Shown: positions 16,916-27,993, numbered from the stretch's first letter. The stretch: 64,000 nucleotides of DNA from Polaromonas jejuensis NBRC 106434 (GCF_001598235.1 NZ_BCYO01000004.1:1-64000); one strand, 5' to 3'. Translations and numbers: made by a program. Notes: a model not told the origin generated them from the letters alone.

Positions 16916-18637
16916 TCAGGGCTGGGCGCAGTGCGCGTAGATGTCGAGCGCGGGCTGGTAAACGCTGGTCTGCACATTCATCAGGCCCAGGACCGAATGG
17001 AAGTAGTTGTCATGGCTCACATGCGCGTCGAGTTGCTGCTTGAGGCAGGCGGTGGTGATCTTGCTGCGCTGCTCAAACTGGGGCGACAGCCAGGTGATCC
17101 AGGGCACGCGTTTTTGCACATCGGGCGCAATGCCGTAGGGCATGCCGTGCAGGTAGAGGTTGTTTTCGCCCAGCGACTCGCCGTGGTCGGCCAGGTAAAG
17201 CATGGCGGGCGCGCTGCGCGCTTCCTGCGTTTTAAGCCAGTCGATGGTGGCGCCCAGAAGGTGGTCGGTGTAGACGATGCTGTTGTCGTAGGCATTGACC
17301 AGCGCCGCACGATCGCAGCTTTGCAGGGAGTTGCTGGTGCACTCGGGCAGGAACTTCTTGAAGGCCGCGGGCGAGCGCTTGTAATAGGCCGGACCGTGGC
17401 CGCCCATCTGGTGCATCACCACCACCACGCCTTTGGCGCGGCGTTCGGCGGGCAGTGCGGCAATGCGCTCATCGAGGCCCTGCAGCATCACCTCATCAAA
17501 ACATTCGCCGCCGTCGCACAGGCCGGGCACCTTCAGCTGCGTGGTGTCGACGCTGGGAATCCGGTCGCAGGCGCCCTTGCAGCCCGACTGGTTGTCAATC
17601 CAGAGCACGGCCAGGCCGGAATGCTGCAGCACGTCCAGCAGGCCCTCGTAATTGGCGGGGCGCGAGTCGTAGGCGTCGCGCCCGAAATTGGAAAACATGC
17701 AGGGCACCGATGCCGCCGTGCTGGTGCCGCAAGACCAGGCGTTGTGCTGGCTGACGATGTTTTCCCGCGCCAGCCGGGGCGTGGTGGGGCGGTTGTAGCC
17801 GTTGATGGCGAAGTTGCCGCTGCGCGCCGTTTCGCCCAGCACCAGCAGCAGCAGGGGCGGTTTGGCCTGGGCCGTGTAGCTGGCCCCCAGCTTCGCGTCT
17901 TTGCCCAGGGGCAGGATGGTGGTCTCGTCGCGCTGAAAGGGTTTGGCCGCGATGGAGCCCAGGGCGTAAAAGGAGTTGAGCGGGTTGATCAGGTAGCGCA
18001 CATGCGTGTAGTTGCGCATCACCGAGGCGATGCTTTGAAAGAACAGCATCACCACCAGCACCAGCAGGGCGCAGGCGCCGATCAGGGTCATGGCATTGGC
18101 GAGCACCTGGCGCGCGGCGCCTTTGCGCCTGACTTTTTGCCGCCACAGGAAATAGCCGGGCAACACCGCCAGCGCTGCCACCGTGCCCAGCAGGCGCCAG
18201 TTCAGCAGGTCGCGCGTTTCACGCACATCGGTCTGCAAGGTGTTGACCATCATGGTCTGGTCGATGACCACGCCATAGGCCATCATGAAATAGGCGCCCA
18301 AGGCGGCCGAGACCAGGAAAATCGTGATGACGGGCTTGAGGGTCCAGCGCCAGGCCAGCAGGCTGAGCAGGGCGATGGTCGCCAGAGCAATCACCAGCCC
18401 CAGCGCGATGCTGATGGTGACGGCCTGGCCTGCGCTCAGGTCGGGCAGGCGGCCCAGCTCGCGCCACAGCGCCACGTTGCAAACGGTGGCGATCCAGAGG
18501 CTGGCCAGCACAACCAGCCAGAACTGCCGCATGCCGTCGGCATCCTGTCCGGTATTTCTGGAGCCCTTGCGGAACATGCGTGGAGGAGCGGGTTTGGTAG
18601 CGGGTGTCAACAGGGGGGAGGAAGCGTGCAACGACAT
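16916..18637 (-). CDS. Phosphoethanolamine transferase, EptA family
   Basis: A 573-residue inner membrane enzyme: five hydrophobic helices in the first ~215 residues, then a periplasmic alkaline-phosphatase/sulfatase domain. The zinc and catalytic residues are visible: GETARSGN, the nucleophile Thr in SCGTSTAASVPCMFS (about residue 305), and ADHGESLGE near 475. It moves phosphoethanolamine from phosphatidylethanolamine to lipid A or another glycan; the family includes EptA and MCR. The first ~35 residues are a cytoplasmic tail without homology to family starts, so the ATG at 18637 may be slightly upstream of the true one. No two-component regulator is adjacent. Confidence 0.92.
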   Translation of the reverse strand: MSLHASSPLLTPATKPAPPRMFRKGSRNTGQDADGMRQFWLVVLASLWIATVCNVALWRELGRLPDLSAGQAVTISIALGLVIALATIALLSLLAWRWTLKPVITIFLVSAALGAYFMMAYGVVIDQTMMVNTLQTDVRETRDLLNWRLLGTVAALAVLPGYFLWRQKVRRKGAARQVLANAMTLIGACALLVLVVMLFFQSIASVMRNYTHVRYLINPLNSFYALGSIAAKPFQRDETTILPLGKDAKLGASYTAQAKPPLLLLVLGETARSGNFAINGYNRPTTPRLARENIVSQHNAWSCGTSTAASVPCMFSNFGRDAYDSRPANYEGLLDVLQHSGLAVLWIDNQSGCKGACDRIPSVDTTQLKVPGLCDGGECFDEVMLQGLDERIAALPAERRAKGVVVVMHQMGGHGPAYYKRSPAAFKKFLPECTSNSLQSCDRAALVNAYDNSIVYTDHLLGATIDWLKTQEARSAPAMLYLADHGESLGENNLYLHGMPYGIAPDVQKRVPWITWLSPQFEQRSKITTACLKQQLDAHVSHDNYFHSVLGLMNVQTSVYQPALDIYAHCAQP

Positions 18638-18689
18638 AGCGTTGCATTGTATTTGTAGCGCCTTATGCCAGGCTTAGGTCATGCCGGGC

Positions 18690-19559
18690 TCACGCCCAGG
18701 CCAGCAACTGGCGGGCATGGTGTTTCAGGTGGTCTTCCATGAAGGTCGCGATGAAGTAATAGCCGTGGTCGTAGCCCGCATGGCGGCGCAGTGTGAGGGG
18801 CTGGCGGACGGCGGCGCAGGCTGCTTCGAACAAATGCGGGTGCAGCTGCCCGGCGAGGAATTTGTCGGCCAGGCCCTGGTCAATCAGGATGCCGCCGGGG
18901 TAGGGCGTGCCGGACCGGCCGCCCATCAATGCCGTGGCATCGTGCGCCTGCCACGTGGAGGGGTCTGCGCCCAGGTAGCCCGTGAAGGCCTTTTGGCCCC
19001 ACGGGCACTGGCTGGGGGCGCAGATGGGGGCAAAGGCCGAGACTGACTTGAACAAATCACCATGTCTAAGTGCCAGCGTCAAGGCGCCGTGGCCGCCCAT
19101 GGAGTGGCCGAAGAGGCCGATCCGGCCGGCATCCAGCGGCAGGCTGCGGGTCAGCAGCGGCAGCAATTCGGCGGTGAGGTAGCTCTCCATGCGGTAGTGC
19201 GTGGCCCAGGGCGCTTGCGAGGCGTCAAGGTAAAAACCGGCGCCCACACCAAAGTCCCAATTCTCCGTCTCTCCGGGCACAGCGGCGCCACGCGGGCTGG
19301 TGTCGGGCGCAATCAGCGCCAGGCCCAGTTCGGCCGCCCAACGCTGCGCGCCCGCCTTGGTCATGAAGGTTTCCTCATTGCAGGTCAGGCCCGCCAGGTA
19401 GAGCAGGGCCGGCACCCTGGCGCCTGGCTGTGCCTGGGGCGGCAGATAGACCGAAAACTTCATCGGCAGGCCGATTTCCGTCGAGGCATGCTGGTAGTAG
19501 CGCTGCACGCCGCCAAAGCAGGCCTGCTCGCTCAGCAGTTCGAGTTGGGTAGGGTTCAT
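18690..19559 (-). CDS. fghA: S-formylglutathione hydrolase
   Basis: A 289-residue alpha/beta hydrolase of the esterase D family. Nucleophile motif GHSMGGHGALTLAL with Ser at about 153, acid in LIDQGLADKF and His in YDHGYYFIATF. The opening NPTQLELLSEQACFGGVQRY and MKFSVYLPPQ are typical. It hydrolyses S-formylglutathione to formate and glutathione, the second step of glutathione-dependent formaldehyde detoxification. frmA lies 59 bases upstream on the same strand and makes its substrate; the gap between them is a copy of the dispersed repeat. Confidence 0.96.
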   Translation of the reverse strand: MNPTQLELLSEQACFGGVQRYYQHASTEIGLPMKFSVYLPPQAQPGARVPALLYLAGLTCNEETFMTKAGAQRWAAELGLALIAPDTSPRGAAVPGETENWDFGVGAGFYLDASQAPWATHYRMESYLTAELLPLLTRSLPLDAGRIGLFGHSMGGHGALTLALRHGDLFKSVSAFAPICAPSQCPWGQKAFTGYLGADPSTWQAHDATALMGGRSGTPYPGGILIDQGLADKFLAGQLHPHLFEAACAAVRQPLTLRRHAGYDHGYYFIATFMEDHLKHHARQLLAWA

Positions 19560-19562
19560 TTG

Positions 19563-19618
19563 ACTACTGATTTGATAGCGGCCAGCGCTTGACTGGCAAG
19601 CGCTGGAGCGCTGTTTGA

Positions 19619-19620
<2 letters not shown>
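19563..19620 (+). repeat. Dispersed ~60-bp repeat, copy 3
   Basis: CTACTGATTTGATAGC followed by AGCGCTTGACTGGCAAGCGC and TGTTTGATT. It makes up nearly the whole gap between frmA and fghA; part of it (AGCGCTTG and CAAGCGCT) can form a hairpin in the message. Confidence 0.75.
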
Positions 19621-20725
<1,105 letters not shown>

Positions 20726-20859
20726 GGGGTGTCGATCTGCGTAGAGTGGAGCGAGGAAGAAGATGCGCGTGCGAGGCGCGAATCGGCACTATAAGCCAGA
20801 CCCCGTTTGCGCGTGCCGGGTAACACGCGCAAGGCCTGGTCTGTAGTGCTTGATTTTGA

Positions 20860-20920
20860 AGGAAATAGGCTTCCAGGCCTTTAGGTACGGGCGCGAATAG
20901 CTATGAATTAAATAGCGATC
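20860..20920 (-). repeat. Dispersed ~60-bp repeat, copy 4 (reverse)
   Basis: Reverse strand reads GCTATTTAATTCATAGC, TATTCGCGCCCGTACC, AAAGGCCTGGAAGCC. It lies between the frmA promoter region and the dnaJ terminator. Confidence 0.75.
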
Positions 20921-20940
20921 TGCCCATACGGGCGCATTCA

Positions 20941-20968
20941 AAAAAAATGCCGGAACAGGTCCGGCATT
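20941..20968 (-). terminator. Intrinsic terminator of the grpE-dnaK-dnaJ group
   Basis: On the reverse strand AATGCCGGA and TCCGGCATT pair across a five-base loop and are followed by a long T-run. It lies 48 bases after the dnaJ stop. Confidence 0.88.
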
Positions 20969-21015
20969 GGCGTGTGTGCGAGGCCAGGAGCCGCTCGCAA
21001 AACCCGGCGCTGAAC

Positions 21016-22155
21016 TCAGGCCGTGAAGAAGCTCTTCAGCTTGTCGGTCCAGCCTTCTTCGCTGGGCGAATGCTTGGCACCGCCTTTTTTCAGCGACTCG
21101 TCCAGTTCCTTGAGCAGCTTGCGCTGGTGTTCCGTCAGCTTCACGGGGGTCTCCACCGTGATGTGGCAGTACAGGTCACCGGGGTAGCTGGAGCGCACGC
21201 CCTTGATGCCCTTGCCGCGCAGGCGGAACTGCTTGCTCGACTGCGTGCCTTCGGGAATGTCGATGGCCGCCTTGCCAGACAGCGTGGGCACTTCGATTTC
21301 GCCGCCCAGTGCCGCCGTGGTGAAGCTGATGGGCACGGCGCAGTGCAGGTCGTCGCCGTCGCGCTCGAAGATGTCGTGCTTTTTGAGTCGGATCTCGATG
21401 TACAGGTCGCCCGGCGGGCCTCCGTTGGTGCCGGGCTCGCCGTTGCCGGTGGAGCGGATGCGCATGCCGTCGTCAATGCCGGCCGGAATCTTGACTTCCA
21501 GCGTCTTGTTGTTTTTGGTCTTGCCCACGCCGTGGCAGGCCACACAGGGTTCGGGAATCAGCTTGCCGGTGCCTTTGCACTGCGGACAGGTCTGCTGCAC
21601 GCTGAAAAAGCCCTGGCGCATCTGCACCACGCCGTGGCCGTGGCAGGTGGTGCAGGTGACGACCTTGGTGCCGGGCTTGGCGCCGCTGCCATGGCAGGTG
21701 CTGCAGTCGTCCCAGCTCGGGATGCGGATTTGCGCGTCCTTGCCTTCGGCCGCTTCTTCCAGCGTGATTTCCATGGCGTAGCTCAGGTCGCCGCCACGGT
21801 AGACCTGGCGCCCGCCGCCCCGCTGGTCACCCCGCTGGCCGCCGAACACATCGCCGAAGATGTCGCCGAAGGCTTCGGCGAATCCACCAAAACCCTCAGC
21901 GCCCGGACCGCCGCGCATGTTGGGGTCCACGCCCGCATGGCCGTACTGGTCATAGGCGGCGCGCTTCTGGCTGTCGGAAAGCATTTCGTAGGCTTCCTTG
22001 GCCTCCTTGAATTTCTCTTCGGCCGCCTTGGACGTCTCACCCTGGTGGCGGTCAGGGTGGTGCTTCATCGCGAGTTTGCGATAGGCTTTCTTGATGTCTT
22101 CATCGCTGGCGTTCTTGGGGACGCCCAGCGTGTCGTAGTAGTCTTTTTTGGCCAT
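21016..22155 (-). CDS. dnaJ: Chaperone DnaJ
   Basis: A 379-residue DnaJ of type I: J domain with HPD in MKHHPDRHQ, a Gly/Phe-rich linker ([17 protein letters not shown]), four CxxCxGxG zinc repeats ([32 protein letters not shown]), then the substrate-binding C-terminal domains. It delivers unfolded proteins to DnaK and stimulates its ATPase. Third gene of the reverse grpE-dnaK-dnaJ group; two strong hairpins separate it from dnaK. Confidence 0.98.
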   Translation of the reverse strand: MAKKDYYDTLGVPKNASDEDIKKAYRKLAMKHHPDRHQGETSKAAEEKFKEAKEAYEMLSDSQKRAAYDQYGHAGVDPNMRGGPGAEGFGGFAEAFGDIFGDVFGGQRGDQRGGGRQVYRGGDLSYAMEITLEEAAEGKDAQIRIPSWDDCSTCHGSGAKPGTKVVTCTTCHGHGVVQMRQGFFSVQQTCPQCKGTGKLIPEPCVACHGVGKTKNNKTLEVKIPAGIDDGMRIRSTGNGEPGTNGGPPGDLYIEIRLKKHDIFERDGDDLHCAVPISFTTAALGGEIEVPTLSGKAAIDIPEGTQSSKQFRLRGKGIKGVRSSYPGDLYCHITVETPVKLTEHQRKLLKELDESLKKGGAKHSPSEEGWTDKLKSFFTA

Positions 22156-22204
22156 GAAAATGCGTGTTCGGTAAATAAAAATTCCGCGGTCCGCAAACGG
22201 GAAA

Positions 22205-22270
22205 GCGGAACCGGGTGTTTAAGCCCGGATTCCGCTTGCCTGCATCGGGGCAAAACCCCGAGCGGGGTCT
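22205..22270 (-). terminator. Two hairpins between dnaK and dnaJ
   Basis: On the reverse strand, ACCCCG-CT-CGGGGT then TTTG directly overlaps the dnaK stop, and a second long stem pairs GCGGAATCCGGG with CCCGGTTCCGC. The first resembles a weak terminator; both could reduce read-through or protect the dnaK message from decay. Confidence 0.65.
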
Positions 22271-24210
22271 TAACCCTTTTTGACTTCCTTGACTTCGGCA
22301 TCCACCACGTTGTCGTCGGCAGGCTTGGCCTGGGCCTGTTCGGCACCGGCCGCACCGGCGGCATCGCCGCCGGCGGCCTGCGAAGCCTGCATGTCGGCGT
22401 ACATTTTTTCGCCGAGTTTCTGGCTGGCTTCCATCAGGGCCGCGTTCTTGGCGTCAATGGCGGCTTTGTCCTCGCCCTTGAGTGCTTCTTCCATGTCCTT
22501 GATGGCGGTCTCGATTTTTTCCTTCTCGCCGGCGTCCAGCTTGTCGCCGTACTCTTTCAGCGATTTCTTCACGCTGTGCACCATGGCTTCGGCATTGTTC
22601 TTGGCCTGCACGAATTCGACTTTTTTCTTGTCTTCTTCGGCGTTCAGCTCGGCGTCTTTGACCATCTGCTGGATCTCGGCCTCGGTCAAACCGGAGCTGG
22701 CCTTGATGGTGATCTTGTTTTCCTTGCCGGTGCCCTTGTCCTTGGCGCCCACATGCAGAATGCCGTTGGCGTCGATGTCAAACGACACCTCGATCTGCGG
22801 CGTGCCGCGCGCTGCCGGCGGAATGCCTTCGAGGTTGAATTCGCCCAGCGCCTTGTTGCCGGCAGCCACTTCACGCTCGCCCTGGAACACCTTGATGGTC
22901 ACGGCCGGCTGGTTGTCTTCCGCGGTCGAGAAGGTCTGTGCAAACTTGGTCGGGATGGTCGTGTTCTTCTTGATCATCTTGGTCATCACGCCGCCCATGG
23001 TTTCAATGCCCAGGGACAACGGGGTGACGTCGAGCAGCAGCACGTCGGTGCGGTCGCCGGACAGGACCTGGCCTTGAATGGCAGCGCCCACGGCCACGGC
23101 TTCATCGGGGTTCACGTCCTTGCGCGGCTCCCTGCCGAACAACTCCTTGACTATCTCCTGCACCTTGGGCATGCGCGTCTGGCCGCCGACCAGGATCACG
23201 TCGTGGATGTCGCTCACGCTGACACCTGCGTCCTTGATGGCGGTGCGGCAAGGGGCAATGGTGCGCTCGAGCAGTTCTTCGACCAGGGCTTCCAGCTTGG
23301 CACGCGAAAGCTTGATGTTCAGGTGCTTGGGACCCGAGGCATCGGCCGTGATGTAGGGCAAGTTGATGTCGGTCTGCGCACTGTTGGAGAGCTCGATCTT
23401 GGCTTTCTCGGCGGCTTCCTTCAGGCGTTGCAGGGCCAGCACGTCCTTGCTCAGGTCCACGCCTTGCTCTTTTTTGAACTCGCCGATGATGTAGTCGATG
23501 ATGCGCTGGTCGAAGTCTTCGCCGCCCAGGAAGGTGTCGCCGTTGGTGGACAGCACTTCGAACTGTTTCTCGCCATCGACGTCGGCGATTTCGATGATGG
23601 AGATGTCAAACGTCCCGCCACCCAGGTCATACACCGCAATCTTGCGGTCGCCTTTTTCCTGCTTGTCCAGGCCAAAGGCCAGGGCCGCAGCGGTGGGCTC
23701 GTTGATGATGCGCTTGACGTCCAGGCCGGCAATGCGGCCGGCATCCTTGGTGGCCTGGCGCTGGCTGTCGTTGAAGTAGGCCGGCACCGTGATGACGGCG
23801 TCGGTGACAGGCTCGCCGAGGTAGTCTTCGGCGGTCTTCTTCATCTTGCGCAGGATGTCGGCGCTGACCTGCTGGGCGGAAATTTTCTTGTTGCGCACTT
23901 CGACCCAGGCATCACCGTTGTCGGCGGCCACGATCTTGTAGGGCATCAGGTTGATGTCCTTTTGCACTTCCTTCTCGGTGAACTTGCGGCCGATCAGGCG
24001 CTTGATGGCGTAGAGCGTGTTCTTGGCGTTGGTCACCGCCTGGCGCTTGGCCGACGCGCCCACCAGCACTTCACCGTCTTCCTGGTAAGCGACGATGGAC
24101 GGCGTGGTGCGTGCGCCTTCCGAGTTCTCGATGACCCGGGTGGTGTTGCCTTCCATGATGGAGACGCAGCTGTTGGTGGTGCCCAAGTCGATGCCGATGA
24201 TTTTTCCCAT
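22270..24210 (-). CDS. dnaK: Chaperone DnaK (Hsp70)
   Basis: A 646-residue Hsp70. Begins [20 protein letters not shown]; further ATPase signatures are [17 protein letters not shown] and [14 protein letters not shown], with the substrate domain after about 390 ([19 protein letters not shown]) and an Ala/Gly-rich tail ending in AEVKEVKKG. Works with GrpE and DnaJ, which flank it. Start ATG 24210 follows an AGGAGTAA ribosome-binding site. Confidence 0.99.
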   Translation of the reverse strand: MGKIIGIDLGTTNSCVSIMEGNTTRVIENSEGARTTPSIVAYQEDGEVLVGASAKRQAVTNAKNTLYAIKRLIGRKFTEKEVQKDINLMPYKIVAADNGDAWVEVRNKKISAQQVSADILRKMKKTAEDYLGEPVTDAVITVPAYFNDSQRQATKDAGRIAGLDVKRIINEPTAAALAFGLDKQEKGDRKIAVYDLGGGTFDISIIEIADVDGEKQFEVLSTNGDTFLGGEDFDQRIIDYIIGEFKKEQGVDLSKDVLALQRLKEAAEKAKIELSNSAQTDINLPYITADASGPKHLNIKLSRAKLEALVEELLERTIAPCRTAIKDAGVSVSDIHDVILVGGQTRMPKVQEIVKELFGREPRKDVNPDEAVAVGAAIQGQVLSGDRTDVLLLDVTPLSLGIETMGGVMTKMIKKNTTIPTKFAQTFSTAEDNQPAVTIKVFQGEREVAAGNKALGEFNLEGIPPAARGTPQIEVSFDIDANGILHVGAKDKGTGKENKITIKASSGLTEAEIQQMVKDAELNAEEDKKKVEFVQAKNNAEAMVHSVKKSLKEYGDKLDAGEKEKIETAIKDMEEALKGEDKAAIDAKNAALMEASQKLGEKMYADMQASQAAGGDAAGAAGAEQAQAKPADDNVVDAEVKEVKKG

Positions 24211-24345
24211 GATTTACTCCTGCTTTTTTGATTCGTTAAAGGTTGGATGGTGGGGCGGCTGATGTTTCAGCCCTTGTGGATCAAGTTGTTGATGACTTGT
24301 GGATAAGTTTTGTGACTTCAAGTGCTCCAACCCCTTTTTTTCTGC

Positions 24346-24906
24346 TTACTTCGGGGCCGCCACGGTCACCAGGGCCGGGCGCAGCATACGGTCAGCAATC
24401 AGGTAGCCTTTTTGCAGCACGCTGACCACGGTGTTGGCTTCCTGCTCGGACGGCACCATGCTGATGGCCTGGTGCAGGTGCGGGTCAAACTTGGCGGCAC
24501 CGACCGGATTGATTTCGACCACCTTGTTGCGCTCGAGTGCGCTCTTGAGCTGCTTGAGCGTGGCTTCCGAGCCTTCGCGGATATGTTCCAGCGTGGCGTC
24601 GGTGATGGCCAGGCCGGCCTCCAGGCTGTCGGCCACGGGTAGCAGGCTTTCCGCAAAGCTTTCCACGGCGAACTTGCGGGCCTTGGCGATTTCGTCTTCG
24701 GCGCGGCGGCGGGCGTTTTCGGCATCGGCCTTGGCACGCAGGTAACTGTCGGCCAGTTCGGCGTTTTTGGCTTGCAGGGTGGCGATTTCGGCTTGTGCCA
24801 CGGTCAAGGCATCAAACTCGTTGGCGGCCTGGGCGGCTTCCAGCTCTTCAGGGCTGGGGGCGCCCGTCAGGGGTTGATCTTGCTCGGGTTGGTTATTTGT
24901 AGACAT
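24346..24906 (-). CDS. grpE: Nucleotide exchange factor GrpE
   Basis: A 186-residue cochaperone with a polar N-terminus, a long helix ([20 protein letters not shown]), and the C-terminal beta domain with [17 protein letters not shown] and [20 protein letters not shown]. It releases ADP from DnaK. ATG 24906 (MSTNNQPEQ) is preferred over a TTG two codons earlier. First gene of the heat-shock group, with a sigma-32-like promoter upstream. hrcA, often found here, is absent. Confidence 0.97.
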   Translation of the reverse strand: MSTNNQPEQDQPLTGAPSPEELEAAQAANEFDALTVAQAEIATLQAKNAELADSYLRAKADAENARRRAEDEIAKARKFAVESFAESLLPVADSLEAGLAITDATLEHIREGSEATLKQLKSALERNKVVEINPVGAAKFDPHLHQAISMVPSEQEANTVVSVLQKGYLIADRMLRPALVTVAAPK

Positions 24907-24940
24907 GCGCAATGACAGGTTTCAAGCTAATAATTTATTT

Positions 24941-24968
24941 AACTGGGGGTTGTAAAGCCCTTTTCAAG
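24941..24968 (-). promoter_or_regulatory. Sigma-32-like heat-shock promoter before grpE
   Basis: Reverse strand: CTTGAAA (-35), 14-base spacer, CCCAGTT (-10), compared with CTTGAAA-N11-16-CCCATNT. It ends 35 bases before the grpE start. Confidence 0.72.
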
Positions 24969-25330
24969 GCAAGGGCTTCACTGGGGGACAGAAATTTTCA
25001 GCCACAGGGCTGGCGCAGCGGGGGAGTCTGTTGAGCCACCCCCGGCGTGCCTGGCGTCTGGCGCAAACCGCCGTCACCAAGGTCATGCCGGATTGTAGAT
25101 GCTGGGGGAAACCGGGGCTCTGGCGGGCTGGCGGCCGCCGGGTGGGGGCGCCAGCCAGGGGTTGGCGCATGGTTGCTATGCTATTGATAGCTTTTTGCGG
25201 CCGCTGTGATTGGGCTGGAGGCTGAAAACAGCCTGAAATGGTGGCGCGGGGGCCGGGTCTGCGCCGGCGCCGCCCGCTTTGGCTTGCCGGACGGCGTCAC
25301 CGCTTTCGGGCCTGCCGGTGTTTTTCCGGC
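24969..25330. other. Intergenic region without a gene
   Basis: About 360 bases upstream of the grpE promoter. Apart from repeat copy 5 (25172-25239) I see only GC-rich sequence with no plausible coding frame. Confidence 0.55.
25172..25239 (+). repeat. Dispersed ~60-bp repeat, copy 5
   Basis: TTGCTATGCTATTGATAGC, then TTTTTGCGGCCGC, TGATTGGGCTGGAGGC and a weakly A-rich tail; agrees well with the other copies. Confidence 0.78.
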
Positions 25331-25362
25331 AAAAAAAACAGGCCCGAGGCCCGTCTTTTTTT
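25331..25362. terminator. Bidirectional intrinsic terminator
   Basis: ACAGGCCC and GGCCCGT arms around a short loop, with A8 on the left and T7 on the right. It serves the HxlR-type gene read from the right. Confidence 0.8.
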
Positions 25363-25385
25363 GCAAGCGCGGAGCGCCTGGGGGT

Positions 25386-25709
25386 TTATTTTTTCTTGAC
25401 GACGGCGACCTTGGTCTGGTTGGTGGCCCACTTGCCGGCAAAGGCCTGCAGGTCATTCAGGCGCTTGAGCAGGTCGGCACCCATCGTGGTGACGGTGTAG
25501 CCATCGCTGCCATGGCCCAGCAGGCCGGCGGCGCGCAATTCCTTGATGCGGGTGTTCAGGGTGTTCGGCGTGATGCTGCCAATGCTGTCTTGAAGGAGGC
25601 GAAAGGTCTGGGGATGGCCGTCTTTCAGGGCCCACAACACACGCAGCGCATAACGTGATTCCAGCAGCTCAAGCAACTGGCTTACGGCTGCATTTTCTTT
25701 GGCACTCAT
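25386..25709 (-). CDS. HxlR-type winged-helix transcriptional regulator
   Basis: A 107-residue winged-helix protein: LLESRYALRVLWALKDGHPQ, FRLLQDSIGSITPNTLNTRI (recognition helix), and the wing LRAAGLLGHGSDGYTVTTMG. Matches the HxlR family in size and layout but lacks the usual N-terminal cysteine that senses aldehydes or oxidants, so a redox role is doubtful. ATG 25709 follows GAGGAGAAAACCCA. The C-terminus is basic (VAVVKKK). It lies next to a Gfo/Idh/MocA-Bug receptor pair on the same strand; the target is unknown. Confidence 0.86.
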   Translation of the reverse strand: MSAKENAAVSQLLELLESRYALRVLWALKDGHPQTFRLLQDSIGSITPNTLNTRIKELRAAGLLGHGSDGYTVTTMGADLLKRLNDLQAFAGKWATNQTKVAVVKKK

Positions 25710-25914
25710 TGGGTTTTCTCCTCTGGTCACGGTTTGATCACGGTTGATTGGTAACGGAAAGCGTGGCGCCAAATATAACGCAAATTCCGGATTGCTACGA
25801 GTTTTATAGCTGCCAACGCCCGCTGCATGTGCACTGGCGGCCTGAAACTCTTGGAAAACCCGGTTGCGGACGGGCGCAAAAAGGTGCTGGAATTCTGCGG
25901 CGTCCAAGTTGGCC

Positions 25915-26976
25915 CTACATCACCGGAATCAGTGCCGCCGGGTGCAGCGAGATCGTGCTGCCGGTTTTCGACGACTCCATGATGGCTTCTATCACTTGCT
26001 GCACGCCGAGCGCCGAGCGCCCGGTCACGGCCGGCGCACTGCCGCTTTGCACGGCGGCAATGAAGTCCTGCAGCACGGCCCGGTGGGCGGCATGGTCGAA
26101 TTGCATGGGGTTGGCGCCGCCGCCCGAAGCCTGCCGGGCGCCCCGCGTCATGGTTTGACCGTCGCTCAACATCACCCGCAGCTCGCCCGCTTCCAGCGTG
26201 GCGCTGCCGTGGGTGCCGTTGAGCTCGATGCGCTCGGGAAAGCCGGGATAGGCGGCGGTGGTGGCCTGCACGACGGCCACGGCGCCGCCGGCGTAATGCA
26301 GCAGCGCGGCCGCCGTGTCTTCGCATTCCATGCGGTGCACGGGGCTGGTGCTGGCCAGGCCGGTCACGCGTTCGGGCAGGCCGGTGAAACTCAGCAGCAG
26401 GTCCAGCGTATGGATGGCTTGCGTGATCAGCACGCCGCCGCCATCCCGCGCCAGGGTGCCGCGCCCCGGCTCGTCGTAATAGCTTTGCGGCCGCCACCAG
26501 CGCACGGACGCCGCGGCGCTGACCAGCTGGCCCAACTGGCCGGCGTCGAGCACTGCCCGCATGCCCAGGGCGGCCTCGCGCAGGCGGTGCTGCAGCATGA
26601 CGGCCAGCGTGACGCCGTTTTCTTCACAGGCCTCGACCAGCGCATTGGCGCGGTTCAGGTCAATCTCGAGCGGCTTTTCGACCAGCACATGCTTGCCCGC
26701 GTGGGCTGCGCGCTGCACGATGTCCAGGTGGGTGTTGGCCGGCGTCAGCACCAGCACGGCCTGCACGCCGGCATCTTCCAGGATGTCTTCAAGCCGCGTG
26801 GTCTTGCGGGCGCCCGCTGGCACGCGCACGGCGGCCAGGCGCTCGGCACTTCGCCCATAGACCCAGACGACCTCCGCCTGGTCGGCGAGATCGTCCAGAC
26901 TCTGGAAATGAGGGGCCGAGGCGAGTCCGGCCCCAATGACGGCCAGGCGCAGCCGCGCGGAAACAAGGTTGGGCAT
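25915..26976 (-). CDS. Gfo/Idh/MocA family oxidoreductase
   Basis: A 353-residue NAD(P)-dependent dehydrogenase. Rossmann start LRLAVIGAGLASAPHF, the EKPL motif (VLVEKPLEIDLNRANAL) at about 95, and the substrate-domain signature DGGGVLITQAIHTLDLLLSF. Members oxidise or epimerise sugars and inositols. It is translated just after the Bug receptor (2-base gap), and beside the hexuronate cluster, so a sugar-acid or derived lactone is a plausible substrate. ATG 26976 is the family-like start. Confidence 0.9.
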   Translation of the reverse strand: MPNLVSARLRLAVIGAGLASAPHFQSLDDLADQAEVVWVYGRSAERLAAVRVPAGARKTTRLEDILEDAGVQAVLVLTPANTHLDIVQRAAHAGKHVLVEKPLEIDLNRANALVEACEENGVTLAVMLQHRLREAALGMRAVLDAGQLGQLVSAAASVRWWRPQSYYDEPGRGTLARDGGGVLITQAIHTLDLLLSFTGLPERVTGLASTSPVHRMECEDTAAALLHYAGGAVAVVQATTAAYPGFPERIELNGTHGSATLEAGELRVMLSDGQTMTRGARQASGGGANPMQFDHAAHRAVLQDFIAAVQSGSAPAVTGRSALGVQQVIEAIMESSKTGSTISLHPAALIPVM

Positions 26977-26978
26977 GC

Positions 26979-27959
26979 TTATTCGAGCTTGATGTTGGCG
27001 GCCTTGATGACCTGGGCCCATTTCTCGACTTCCGCCTTCTGGAAGCTCGCGAACTGGTCCATGGCCATGGCCGAAGGCTGCATGCCCAGTGCTTTCAGGC
27101 GCTCCTGCATCTCGGGCTGCTGCAGGATTTTTGCGATTTCGGCATGCAGCCTTTCAACCAGAGGCCTGGGCGTACCTGCAGGCGCAAAAATGGCTTGCCA
27201 GGACAGGACTTCAAAACCGGGCACACCCGACTCGGCCACCGTGGGCACGCTGGGCAGCGATTCCAGCCGCTTGGCAGAAGTGACGGCCAGTGCGCGCACC
27301 TTGCCGCTCTGGATATGGGGGCCGGCCACCACGGTGGTGTCGAACATCATGTCGACCTGGCCGCCAATCACGTCCTGAATCGCCGGACCGCTCCCCTTGT
27401 AGGGCACATGGATGAATTGCGTGCCCGACTTGAAACCCAGCAGCTCCAGGGCCAGGTGCTGCGAGGTACCGTTGCCGGCGGAGGCCGACGAGATGGTTTT
27501 GGGCTTGGCCCTGGCGGCGGCGAGCACGTCCTGCAGGCTCTTGTAGGGGCTGTTTTGGCCGACGATCAGCACCACGGGATTGGTGCCTATCAGCGTCACG
27601 GGGGTAAACGACTTGACCGGGTCGTAGCCCAGCCTGGGGTAGAGGCTCACATTGATGGCGTGCGAGCTGATGGTGCCGCCCAGCAGGGTGTAGCCGTCGG
27701 CGGGTGCGCGTGAGGCGACTTCGGAGCCCACGCTGCCGCCGGCGCCGCCCCGGTTGTCCACCACGATGGTGGTGCCCAGGGCCGGGCCCAGCTTTTGCCC
27801 TATCAGCCGGCCCAGGATGTCGGTGGTACCGCCGGCCGGAAAGGGCACGATGTAGGTCACGGGCTTGGTGGGCCATTTGTCCTGGGCCCAGCCGGGAAGG
27901 GCCACCGCGCCGGCGATGGCTGAGGCGAGCGTGGAAAGCATGAAGGAACGGCGTTGCAT
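26979..27959 (-). CDS. Bug-family tripartite tricarboxylate receptor (second in window)
   Basis: A 326-residue periplasmic binding protein with signal RRSFMLSTLASAIAGAVALP and the Bug blocks WPTKPVTYIVPFPAGGTTD, NRGGAGGSVGSEVASR, PADGYTLL, FIHVPYKGSGPAIQDV and PSVPTVAESGVPGF. ATG 27959 has CAGGAGACCAC before it. Co-transcribed with the Gfo/Idh/MocA gene, suggesting that the bound ligand is that enzyme's substrate or precursor. Its leader holds a very stable hairpin. No TctAB membrane pair is present. Confidence 0.93.
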   Translation of the reverse strand: MQRRSFMLSTLASAIAGAVALPGWAQDKWPTKPVTYIVPFPAGGTTDILGRLIGQKLGPALGTTIVVDNRGGAGGSVGSEVASRAPADGYTLLGGTISSHAINVSLYPRLGYDPVKSFTPVTLIGTNPVVLIVGQNSPYKSLQDVLAAARAKPKTISSASAGNGTSQHLALELLGFKSGTQFIHVPYKGSGPAIQDVIGGQVDMMFDTTVVAGPHIQSGKVRALAVTSAKRLESLPSVPTVAESGVPGFEVLSWQAIFAPAGTPRPLVERLHAEIAKILQQPEMQERLKALGMQPSAMAMDQFASFQKAEVEKWAQVIKAANIKLE

Positions 27960-27993
27960 GTGGTCTCCTGTGATGGTATTTCTTATTAAACAA

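Noticed and set aside
16931..18658. Open frame opposite the phosphoethanolamine transferase
   Set aside because: Whole length mirrors a clear membrane enzyme; composition typical of antisense frames.
20947..24231. Very long open frame opposite dnaK and dnaJ
   Set aside because: It is the complement of two highly conserved genes in high-GC DNA, where stop-free antisense frames are common. His/Gly/Val-rich translation with no motif.
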